DNA of 64,000 nt from Mesorhizobium sp. M2D.F.Ca.ET.226.01.1.1 (lineage in GTDB: Bacteria > Pseudomonadota > Alphaproteobacteria > Rhizobiales > Rhizobiaceae), in assembly GCF_004022705.2 (NCBI RefSeq), contig NZ_RZOY02000004.1, positions 1 to 64,000 on the forward strand. The letters are read 5' to 3'. This document shows, one piece after another, positions 49,642-56,131 of this stretch. The stretch's first letter is position 1. Every line of letters begins with the position of its first letter. Under the pieces are notes generated by a model. The model ran no database searches. It saw nothing but the letters and a program-made list of their open reading frames with translations, and was not told the origin of the DNA. Position numbers and translations under genes: made by a program.

Positions 49642-49662
49642 GTTAAGGGGCTACGCCTTAAC
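49642..49662. promoter_or_regulatory. Inverted repeat between dapD and the LOG gene
   Basis: GTTAAGG and CCTTAAC arms flank a seven-base centre 22 bases upstream of dapD. A second shorter palindrome, TTAAG-G-CTTAA, lies at 49691-49701. Together they place several TTAA tetramers in the divergent promoter region. They may be operators for an unidentified regulator; the spacing does not fit the CtrA box. Confidence 0.4.
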
Positions 49663-49763
49663 CTGTTTAAAAGTCGCGCGGACCCTATGTTAAGGCTTAA
49701 TGAGGGTCAATCGCGCCAGCGTCACGGGACGGCGCAAGTAAGGGAATTGGACGGGTGGATTCG

Positions 49764-50609
49764 ATGACTCCCATGGAAAAGGCGGGCTGGACGCCACTGC
49801 CGCATTCGGACGAGGACCTGGAACGCTCGAAAAGCGTGCCGGATACCCCGCAGACACGCGCCGAAACCTACCGGCTGGCCTGGAACGATCCCGACTTCAT
49901 GACGCGGCGCGAACTGCGCGCAGTACGGCTGCAGCTAGAGCTTTTGAAGCCGGAAATGATCCTGGCCGAACGCGGCATCCGCTCGACCGTGATCCTGTTC
50001 GGTGGCGCCCGCCTGCCGGAACCCGGCGGCGAGGCCTGGGCGGCCAAGAACGAGACGCAGAAGAAGAACCTCGAGGCGAACAGCAAATATTACGAGGAAG
50101 CGCGCAAATTCGCCCGTCTGTGCTCGCGGCAGTCGGCCACCTCCTACTATCGCGAGTATGTCGTCGTCACCGGCGGCGGGCCCGGCGTCATGGAGGCGGG
50201 CAACCGCGGCGCCGACGATGTCGGCGCGCCGTCGATCGGCTTGAACATCGTGCTGCCGCACGAGCAGGCGCCCAACGCCTATGTCACGCCGGAGCTCTGC
50301 TTCAACTTCCACTACTTCGCCATCCGCAAGATGCATTTCGTCATGCGGGCGAAGGCGGTCGCGGTGTTTCCGGGCGGCTTCGGCACCATGGACGAGTTCT
50401 TCGAGACGCTGACGCTGATCCAGACGGGGCGCATGGAGCGCGTGCCGGTGATCCTGTTCGGCAAGGCGTTCTGGCAAAGGGCGATCGATCTCGATTTCCT
50501 CGCAGAGCAGGGCACAATCTCGCCCGGCGATCAGGACATCATCGATTTCGTCGACACCGCCGAGGAAGCCTGGGAGATCATCCGCCGCTTCTACAAGTTG
50601 GGGGATTAG
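49764..50609 (+). CDS. LOG family protein (lysine decarboxylase-like fold, cytokinin riboside monophosphate hydrolase-like)
   Basis: This 281-residue protein of the LOG/YgdH-type family has the nucleotide-binding TGGGPGVMEAGNRGA and the catalytic PGGFGTMDEFFETLTLIQTG (PGGxGTxxE). Family members split AMP or cytokinin riboside monophosphate into base plus ribose phosphate. The longer N terminus (about 90 residues before the fold) is typical of the type II branch. ATG 49764 or GTG 49755 could be the start; GGGTGG upstream fits either. In a plant-associated bacterium a cytokinin link is possible but unproven. Confidence 0.88.
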   Translation: MTPMEKAGWTPLPHSDEDLERSKSVPDTPQTRAETYRLAWNDPDFMTRRELRAVRLQLELLKPEMILAERGIRSTVILFGGARLPEPGGEAWAAKNETQKKNLEANSKYYEEARKFARLCSRQSATSYYREYVVVTGGGPGVMEAGNRGADDVGAPSIGLNIVLPHEQAPNAYVTPELCFNFHYFAIRKMHFVMRAKAVAVFPGGFGTMDEFFETLTLIQTGRMERVPVILFGKAFWQRAIDLDFLAEQGTISPGDQDIIDFVDTAEEAWEIIRRFYKLGD

Positions 50610-50617
50610 GAACTGAT

Positions 50618-50688
50618 GAATTGAAGAACTGAAGAATTGAGGAAAAAGGACGTCCGGATCGTTCGTCTGTTCTCCAGTTCTTCAATTC
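50618..50688. repeat. Inverted repeat GAATTGAAGAACTG(A/G)AGAA
   Basis: A 19-base arm at 50618-50636 is repeated in reverse complement at 50670-50688 with one mismatch, around a 33-base loop. It fills the gap between the convergent LOG and response-regulator genes and may act as a bidirectional terminator. The build resembles the other intergenic palindromes of the window but the sequence family is different. Confidence 0.8.
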
Positions 50689-50721
50689 CTCTATTCGGGA
50701 CGGCATCCCGGCTCGGTCCGC

Positions 50722-51366
50722 TTATACCGGCAGCTCGACCAGCCAGCCATTCGAGTGCGCGAAGCGCACGATGGCCGCCCGTGAGCGGAGCTCGAGCTTC
50801 TCGGTCGCCCTGGTGCGATAGGTCTCGATCGTCTTTATGCTGAGGTTGAGCCGGGACGAGATTTCCTTGTTGCTGTAGCCGAGCGCCACCAGCTGGATGA
50901 CCGACCGCTCCCGTTCGCTGAGATTGCCGGGATCGCCCTGTGGGGCGCTGCGCGGGCTGAGCAGGCGCGCCGCAAGCGCCGGATCGACATAGTTGTCGCC
51001 GGCCAGCACGCAACGGATTGCCTGCAGCAGATCCGTAGCGGTCGACCGCTTGACCACGAAGCCGCGCCCGCCGGCCGCAAGCACCTGGCGCAGGCAGCCG
51101 GGGTCCTCATGCGCCGTCAGCGCTATGCAGCTGACCTCGGGAAAGCGCTCGCCGAGCCGCTCGATCAGCGTTACTCCGTTGACGCCCGGGAGCGATATGT
51201 CGACCACGGCGACATCGGGCAGCACCTTGCCGATCCCTTCGAGGGCGTCGTCGGCATTCCCGGCAAGCCCGACGATCGTCAGATCGGCCTGGCTGTTGAT
51301 CATCGCGCCGACCCCGGAAAGGATGATCGGGTGGTCATCGACCACAAATATCCGCCTGCAGCACAC
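50722..51366 (-). CDS. NarL/FixJ-type LuxR-family response regulator
   Basis: This 214-residue two-component response regulator has a receiver domain (RRIFVVDDHPIILSGVG with Asp pair, phospho-acceptor Asp in VAVVDISLPG, CIALTAHEDP) and a C-terminal LuxR helix-turn-helix (LSERERSVIQLVALGYSNKE, then ISSRLNLSIKTIETYRT). GGAGG eight bases before GTG 51366 favours this start over an upstream ATG at 51381. It follows, after 278 bases, the kinase gene at 51645 on the same strand and is its probable partner. Confidence 0.92.
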   Translation of the reverse strand: MCCRRIFVVDDHPIILSGVGAMINSQADLTIVGLAGNADDALEGIGKVLPDVAVVDISLPGVNGVTLIERLGERFPEVSCIALTAHEDPGCLRQVLAAGGRGFVVKRSTATDLLQAIRCVLAGDNYVDPALAARLLSPRSAPQGDPGNLSERERSVIQLVALGYSNKEISSRLNLSIKTIETYRTRATEKLELRSRAAIVRFAHSNGWLVELPV

Positions 51367-51531
51367 CTTTAAAACCTCCATCAGTCGATGAAAGAGCCCT
51401 TCACCTGGAAGAGGCCCTCTTGTTCTTGATGGTCTAGGCAACTGCCCCGCCTCATGCGGGACGCCCGTCTGTCTCGGCAAGCCGCGAGGCGGCCGCTGCG
51501 GGTAAAGCCATCCCCCGCCTAACCCCTGATG

Positions 51532-51562
51532 CCCGGACTATAAGCTGGGACTAAAGTCCGGG
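51532..51562. promoter_or_regulatory. Alternative hairpins between kinase and regulator genes
   Basis: CCCGGACT (51532-51539) can pair with AGTCCGGG (51555-51562), while GGACT (51548-51552) can pair with the same AGTCC (51555-51559). The two hairpins are mutually exclusive. The element lies about 170 bases upstream of the response-regulator start. It may be a terminator for the kinase gene or a regulatory switch; neither is shown. Confidence 0.4.
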
Positions 51563-51576
51563 ATGTGCGGCGCTTC

Positions 51577-51590
51577 ACGTAACCTTACGT
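51577..51590. promoter_or_regulatory. Perfect palindrome ACGTAA-CC-TTACGT
   Basis: A 14-base dyad with two-base centre lies between the kinase stop and the response-regulator gene. NarL/FixJ-type regulators bind short dyads of this size, so autoregulation is plausible. No promoter elements were clearly seen nearby. Confidence 0.4.
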
Positions 51591-51644
51591 TTACGGAAGA
51601 AGTCATTTCCGGCTTGATCACATTGATCGTGCGAAAACTGTCTT

Positions 51645-52307
51645 TCAGCCGGCGAGCGGCGCATCGGCATAGAGGGTGGTCCCCTTGCCCTTGGCGGTCT
51701 CAACCGACAATTTGCCGCCCACCAGCGCAAGGCGCTCTCTCATTCCGGCAAGCCCCAGATGGCCCGGACCGGGCTCGGCGCCGCCATCGAAGCCGCGGCC
51801 ATCGTCCTCGATCGTCAGGCGCATCCGATCGTCCTGGATATGCGCCGTGACGCTTACGCGGCTCGGCGCGGCATGTTTGCCGATATTGGTGAGAGCCTCC
51901 TGCGCAATCCGGTAAAGCGTGAGCGCGACTTCGGCGGGCAGCGGGCTTGAAAGGGCTTCGAGGTCCATCTCGCATTGAATGCCGAGCTGGCCGCAAAGCA
52001 CGCTGGCCAGGTCCTCGACCGAGGCTCGCAGGCCGAGACGATCGAGATCCGCGGGTCTAAGGCTCCAGGCGGCGTCATGCACCCGGGCGCTAAGCCGGTC
52101 GACAAGCATGGCGGCGCGCGCGAGACGCGTGTCCATCTCATGCGAATCGGCGCGAACGATGTGCAATTCGAGCGCGATGCTGGCCAGCATCTGGCCCAGA
52201 TCGTCATGCAGCTCGCGCGACAGGCGCAGGCGCTGCTCTTCCTGTGCGGCAATCAAACGCCGCGCCAGCCGACGGCGCAGGGCCTTGTCGTCCTTGCCAG
52301 CAGTCAT
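51645..52307 (-). CDS. NarX-type soluble sensor histidine kinase (HisKA_3)
   Basis: This kinase of about 220 residues has only the dimerisation/phosphoacceptor domain (LIAAQEEQRLRLSRELHDDL with phospho-His, then GQMLASIALELHIV) and an HATPase domain (ALTNIGKHAAPSRVSVTAHI, N box, IEDDGRGFDGG and GHLGLAGMRERLALVGGKLS). No sensor domain or membrane segment is encoded, so the input must come from another protein or a small ligand. Starts at 52319 and 52307 are both possible; a GGTGGGT precedes the latter. It is divergent from the Gly/Asn-repeat genes and next to its probable NarL-type partner. Confidence 0.88.
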   Translation of the reverse strand: MTAGKDDKALRRRLARRLIAAQEEQRLRLSRELHDDLGQMLASIALELHIVRADSHEMDTRLARAAMLVDRLSARVHDAAWSLRPADLDRLGLRASVEDLASVLCGQLGIQCEMDLEALSSPLPAEVALTLYRIAQEALTNIGKHAAPSRVSVTAHIQDDRMRLTIEDDGRGFDGGAEPGPGHLGLAGMRERLALVGGKLSVETAKGKGTTLYADAPLAG

Positions 52308-52425
52308 ACCCACCCACATCAACCTTTCTCTTCCCATTGCCGCCGCGGGGGTCGCAAGCCACCTGCGGGTCGGCGAGAAAAGGCATGAATGTCCGCGCAA
52401 TATACACCCGCCAGACGCGGTTGTG

Positions 52426-52467
52426 CCTGTCAGTTTTTTCCCGATCTCTTCGAATTTTCCTGACAGG
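52426..52467. promoter_or_regulatory. CCTGTCAG...CTGACAGG dyad in divergent promoter region
   Basis: CCTGTCAG at 52426-52433 is matched by CTGACAGG at 52460-52467 with a 26-base centre, midway between the kinase gene and the first Gly/Asn-repeat gene. Two inverted half-sites 34 bases apart could be regulator-binding sites. The rest of 52308-52602 shows nothing else recognisable except a Shine-Dalgarno at 52591-52596. Confidence 0.4.
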
Positions 52468-52602
52468 AGCATCAGCAGAAAAACCGGCAGGGCCTGCCGA
52501 TCAGCCCGAATGTCTCAGCGTCGCTTCTCGGCGCATCCTTTTTGCGTCCTCCCGGTCATCTTGAACTGGCTGGGAAGCTCAACGCAAACCAAGGAGAACG
52601 TC

Positions 52603-53019
52603 ATGAGAAAGATCATCCTGGCCGCGGCTGTCCTGGCGGCTCTGACTGGCACGGCATCCGCAGTGTCCATCGGTAGCGGCAACGGCAACGGCAACGGCAA
52701 TGTCGGCGTCGGCAACGGCAACGGCAACGGCAATGCCAATACCGGCGCCTTCAACGGCAACTTCAACGGCAACGGCAATTTTGGCATCGGCAACGGCAAC
52801 GGGAACGGCAATGCCAACATGGGCGCCTTCAACGGCAACTACAACGGCAACCTGAATGCCGGCATCGCCAACGGCAACGGCAACGGCAACGCCAACTTCG
52901 GCCTCGGCAACGGCAACGTGAACGGCAACGCCAACTTCGGCCTCGGGAACGGCAATGCCAACGGCAACGGCAACTGGGGCGCCGGCAACGGCAACTACAA
53001 CGGCAACGCGAACCACTAG
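52603..53019 (+). CDS. Secreted Gly/Asn-repeat protein 1
   Basis: This 138-residue protein has a clear signal peptide, MRKIILAAAVLAALTGTASA, then about 115 residues made almost only of Gly and Asn, in units such as NGNGNVGVGNGN, NTGAFNGNFNGN and NANFGLGNGN. Aromatic residues (Phe, Tyr, Trp) recur every 10-20 residues. The pattern resembles N-x-G-type pentapeptide repeats, which form beta-solenoids, but no exact family is claimed. AAGGAG seven bases before ATG 52603 sets the start. It is divergent from the two-component genes. The function is unknown; extracellular matrix or fibre roles are conceivable. Confidence 0.85.
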   Translation: MRKIILAAAVLAALTGTASAVSIGSGNGNGNGNVGVGNGNGNGNANTGAFNGNFNGNGNFGIGNGNGNGNANMGAFNGNYNGNLNAGIANGNGNGNANFGLGNGNVNGNANFGLGNGNANGNGNWGAGNGNYNGNANH

Positions 53020-53189
53020 GCGCCGCCGAAACAGCCAGCGTCGCTCTAACTTGGAAAGACGCTGACGTCTCTGGGACCGCCGAGCCACGCGCCCGTCCCC
53101 CGCGCAAGGCTATCGCGACATGTCGCCGGCGGTCCCAGTCCCCTTTTCAGCAAAGCCCTTTCGAAGCCAGCCATGGAAGGAGTTCGCAC

Positions 53190-53642
53190 ATGAAACGCTA
53201 TGTCATACCGGCGCTATGCCTAGGACTGTTGAGTGCAACCGCGGCGAGGGCCGACGGCACGACCGGCAGCCAGGCCTTCAGCATGTCTCGCGTCCAGCAA
53301 AGCGTTGGCCAATATGGCCAGTATATCGGTTCGAATGTCAGGAGCATGAACCCGCTCGGCAACTTCGGCGGCAATGTCGGCTACAAGAACAGCGGCACCG
53401 GCAATGTCGGCGCCTTCAACAGCGGTACCGGCAATGTCGGCTCGTTCAACGGCAACGCCAACACGTCCTCGACCAGCGGCAACGGCAATATCGGCGCGTT
53501 CAACGGCAACGGCAACACCGGCGAATATGACGGCAACGGCAACATCGGTGCCGGCAACGGCAACTTCAATGGCGGCTCGTTCAACGGCAACGGCAATGTC
53601 GGCGCCTTCAACGGCAACTTCAACGGCCGGGGAAACCGATGA
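53190..53642 (+). CDS. Secreted Gly/Asn-repeat protein 2
   Basis: This 150-residue protein has a signal peptide (MKRYVIPALCLGLLSATAARA) and a non-repeat stretch of about 40 residues (TGSQAFSMSRVQQSVGQYGQ, with Gln/Ser). Then come repeats: GNVGAFNSGTGNVGSFNGN and so on to the C terminus NGRGNR. The five-residue period N-(V/I/T)-G-x-(F/G/Y) is regular and resembles the MPTR/pentapeptide-type repeats of actinobacteria. It follows protein 1 by 170 bases and overlaps protein 3 by four bases. The Gln-containing N-terminal part could be an assembly or anchor domain. Confidence 0.85.
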   Translation: MKRYVIPALCLGLLSATAARADGTTGSQAFSMSRVQQSVGQYGQYIGSNVRSMNPLGNFGGNVGYKNSGTGNVGAFNSGTGNVGSFNGNANTSSTSGNGNIGAFNGNGNTGEYDGNGNIGAGNGNFNGGSFNGNGNVGAFNGNFNGRGNR

Positions 53643-54100
53643 CCGGCCTGAAACCATTTGGATCCGCCCGGGCTGACAACCGGCGAGTGGCGGCGCGGTT
53701 GCTTGATGGAAATGGCCTCGCGGTCGGCACTTTGCTTGCCGCGATGCTGGTCGCCGACGCATCGACCCTGGTCAGGATTGCCGACCTTCCGATCGGCGTC
53801 GCCAATGGCCTTGGCAACACCGGCAGTTTCAACGGCAACGGGAATTCCGGCAACTTCAACGGCAATGGCAATCGCGGCAATTTCAATGGCAACGGCAATG
53901 CCGGGAGCTTCAGCGGCAACTTCAATGCCGGCAACTTCAACGGTAACGCCAATTGCGGCGACGGCTTCGGCAACGGCTATTCGTCCGACGGCAATGGCAA
54001 CGGCAAGGCAGCCGCCGGCGCTCCGGATTGGTGCCGGTTCCTGAAGGATCTGAATGGCCGATTGGGACTGCCGCCAGGGACGATTCCGGATTTCGATTAG
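53639..54100 (+). CDS. Gly/Asn-repeat protein 3 with membrane segment and C-terminal domain
   Basis: This 153-residue protein starts with a basic N-terminal region (MTGLKPFGSARADNRRVAAR), then one hydrophobic segment (LAVGTLLAAMLVADAST). About 60 residues of NTGSFNGNGNSGNFNGNGN-type repeats follow, then a short Cys-containing C-terminal domain (APDWCRFLKDLNGRLGLPPG, ending TIPDFD). A Cys within the repeats (NANCGDGF) could pair with it. The ATGA overlap with protein 2 implies coupled synthesis. The plan suggests an anchor or assembly partner for proteins 1 and 2; this is inferred. Confidence 0.8.
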   Translation: MTGLKPFGSARADNRRVAARLLDGNGLAVGTLLAAMLVADASTLVRIADLPIGVANGLGNTGSFNGNGNSGNFNGNGNRGNFNGNGNAGSFSGNFNAGNFNGNANCGDGFGNGYSSDGNGNGKAAAGAPDWCRFLKDLNGRLGLPPGTIPDFD

Positions 54101-54178
54101 GGTTCCGTCATAGGTCCTGCCGTTCGCGCCAACGGAACCCCGTTGCGTGCGGACGGCGTACCGGCAACCCGGGCTTAT

Positions 54179-54886
54179 TCAGGCCACGACTTCGACGATC
54201 GCCGTCAGGAAGCCGGCGAGATCGTCGGTGACGAAATCGACGTCGTCTTCGTTTGCCGGGTCGCGTTCCCAAATCTCCGAAAAGGTCGGTTCGAAATTGC
54301 GCGGCACCACCAGCACCGTCGTCATGCCGAGCGTTTTCGGAACGGCCAGATTGCGCGCCAGATCCTCGAACATCACAGCGTTGTGCCCGGTCACAGAGTG
54401 CAATTCGGCAAAGCGCTCGTAAGTCTGGCGCTCGGGCTTGGGATTGAGCCCCGCCGCGACGATGTCGAAGATGGCGTCGAAATGCTCCAATATGCCGAGC
54501 TGGCGCGCGGTGCGCTCGGCATGCCGGCGGTCGCCATTGGTGAAGATGAATTTGCGTCCGGGAAGCTGGCGGATCGCCGCGCCCAGCACCGGATCCGGCA
54601 CCAGCCTCGAATAGTCGATGTCGTGCACCTTCTCGAGAAAATCGTCGGGATCGATGCCGTGCCGCTTCATCAGTCCGTTCAGCGTCGTGCCGTATTCGAG
54701 GTAGAGCTCCTTCTGCAGCTTGCGCGCCTCGTCACGCGAAAGCGTCAGCAGCTCGCCGACATAGGCGGTCATCTTGACGTCGATCTGCGCGAACAGATTC
54801 GAGTGATGCGGATAGAGCGTGTTATCGAGGTCGAACACCCAGTCCGTGACGTGGGCAAAGCGGGCGGGATCGGGTGTCGTTGTCAT
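54179..54886 (-). CDS. HAD-type pyrimidine 5'-nucleotidase
   Basis: This 235-residue haloacid-dehalogenase-fold phosphatase has motif I WVFDLDNTLYPH (nucleophile Asp), motif II FIFTNGDRRHAE and motif III-IV with GLNPKPERQTYERF and AVMFEDLARNL. The D-x-D-N-T-L-Y-P start is that of the PPM/SDT1-like pyrimidine 5'-nucleotidase group. ATG 54886 (MTTTPDPARFAH) is preferred to 54925. It is convergent with the repeat-protein genes and, as recalled for other rhizobia, usually lies closer to dapD. Confidence 0.9.
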   Translation of the reverse strand: MTTTPDPARFAHVTDWVFDLDNTLYPHHSNLFAQIDVKMTAYVGELLTLSRDEARKLQKELYLEYGTTLNGLMKRHGIDPDDFLEKVHDIDYSRLVPDPVLGAAIRQLPGRKFIFTNGDRRHAERTARQLGILEHFDAIFDIVAAGLNPKPERQTYERFAELHSVTGHNAVMFEDLARNLAVPKTLGMTTVLVVPRNFEPTFSEIWERDPANEDDVDFVTDDLAGFLTAIVEVVA

Positions 54887-55036
54887 AGGTTTCTTATGGC
54901 ATGCCGACGCCGGACTTATCCACAACTTATACGCGTCGCGAAGTGTGAAAATGGCGTCTCACTTCAAATTTTAGATGTCCCGGAAAGGTCGCCTTTAACG
55001 CTTGCTGGCACACAAGCTTTCCGCTGGGAGCAAGTG

Positions 55037-55798
55037 ATGAGTCGCATATTTCTGAGGGCCGCTGCCGTGGCGTTCGCTTCGGTCGCTGCTTCGCTTTTGT
55101 TGACCCTGATTGTCGTTCCGGCAATGGGCTTTCCGATGAGCCGCAGCGTCTGGCTGGCGTCGACGGTTTGCCCGCTCGTGCTCGCCTGGGCAGCCAGCGC
55201 CAGCAGCTTCTGGCAGAGCGACCGGCTGCAGAATGCGCATCGCGAGCTTGCCCGCGCCCACGCGCAACTCGCCGCCGCGCACAGGCGCTTGTCGGAGAAG
55301 GCAAGCCGCGACGACATGACCGGCATGCTCAACCGCGAAACCTTCTTTGCCGCGCTCGACGGTTCGCGCCGTAAGAGCGATCGTGGCGCGCTGCTGATCA
55401 TCGATGCCGACCACTTCAAGCGGATCAACGACAGCTACGGTCATCTGACGGGAGACGAAGCGCTGCTGCTGATCGCCGGCGCCATCGAACGCGGTATTCG
55501 CAGTGGCGACGTGCTCGGCCGCATCGGCGGCGAGGAGTTCGCGGCCTTCCTGGTCGGCGCCACGGAAGTTGAAGCCAAGCATGTCGCCGAGCGTATTCGA
55601 CGCGAGGTAGAGCTGATCCGTTTTCGCCCTGCCGACGAACGCACCGTGCCACTCACCGTGTCGATCGGCGGCATAACCTGCGGCGAGAGCGCGACCGTTT
55701 CCGATCTGATGCGTGCCGCCGATCGCAGGCTCTACGAGGCGAAGAACCGGGGCCGCAACCTCTCAATTCTCGACCGCGAGCTTCCGGAAGCGGCATGA
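55037..55798 (+). CDS. Membrane-anchored diguanylate cyclase (GGDEF)
   Basis: This 253-residue protein has two N-terminal membrane segments (AAAVAFASVAASLLLTLIVV and SVWLASTVCPLVLAWAASAS), a coiled coil (LARAHAQLAAAHRRLSEKAS) and a GGDEF domain with an intact active site, GRIGGEEFAAFLV. The preceding DDMTGMLNRETFF and IIDADHFKRINDSYGH are standard. It probably makes c-di-GMP. GGGAG before ATG 55037 sets the start. No I-site RxxD is evident, so product inhibition may be absent. It sits 34 bases upstream of the next open frame. Confidence 0.92.
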   Translation: MSRIFLRAAAVAFASVAASLLLTLIVVPAMGFPMSRSVWLASTVCPLVLAWAASASSFWQSDRLQNAHRELARAHAQLAAAHRRLSEKASRDDMTGMLNRETFFAALDGSRRKSDRGALLIIDADHFKRINDSYGHLTGDEALLLIAGAIERGIRSGDVLGRIGGEEFAAFLVGATEVEAKHVAERIRREVELIRFRPADERTVPLTVSIGGITCGESATVSDLMRAADRRLYEAKNRGRNLSILDRELPEAA

Positions 55799-55900
55799 GG
55801 CTTTGCCATCGGCGTTAGGAAGGCCCTAACCATGTCCATATTCAACCGCGCTAAACTTCCGGATGTAACGCCGTTTTCACCTGGGTTTGACACGGAATTG

Positions 55901-55936
55901 GCCTCCCCGGAGGCATCTGTGCCGTTCAGGAACGGC
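55901..55936. promoter_or_regulatory. Two short tandem hairpins before the Tat-signal gene
   Basis: GCCTCC-CC-GGAGGC (55901-55914) and GCCGTT-CAGG-AACGGC (55921-55936) are adjacent perfect dyads within the region between the GGDEF gene and the Tat-signal gene. They lie inside an in-frame extension of that gene that begins at ATG 55832, so they could be leader structure, repeat sequence or coding. Confidence 0.4.
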
Positions 55937-55972
55937 ATCCGTGGATCGAGGCCCCTATCGAAAGGCGTTGTC

Positions 55973-56131
55973 ATGGGCAGTTTCATGAAAAGAATGTCGC
56001 GCCGCGCCATCGTGCAGGCGCTGATGGCGCTGCCCACGCTGTCGCTGTTCCGCAACCAACCGGCCGTGGCCGAGCCCGACGAAATCGTCGAGGTCAATGG
56101 TTGGATCCTGCGGCGGAGCGACCTTGCATGA
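55973..56131 (+). CDS. Small Tat-signal protein coupled to GMC oxidoreductase
   Basis: This 52-residue protein has a twin-arginine region (MKRMSRRAIVQALMALPTLS), a hydrophobic core and an Ala-x-Ala-like site near QPAVAEPDE, then VEVNGWILRRSDLA. Short Tat proteins next to flavin or heme dehydrogenases serve as small subunits or export escorts. The ATGA overlap with the GMC gene (56128) shows coupling. AAAGG before ATG 55973 favours this start; an ATG at 55832 with AGGAAGG would give 99 residues with an atypically long n-region. Confidence 0.72.
   Translation: MGSFMKRMSRRAIVQALMALPTLSLFRNQPAVAEPDEIVEVNGWILRRSDLA

Noticed and set aside
49640..49701. CtrA binding site upstream of dapD
   Set aside because: Several TTAA tetramers are present, but none are spaced by seven bases as the CtrA box requires.
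52515..53973. Antisense frames with Leu/Pro repeats opposite the Gly/Asn-repeat genes
   Set aside because: They are the mirror of GGCAAC-type codons on the other strand, lack ribosome-binding sites and signal features, and appear wherever the repeats occur.
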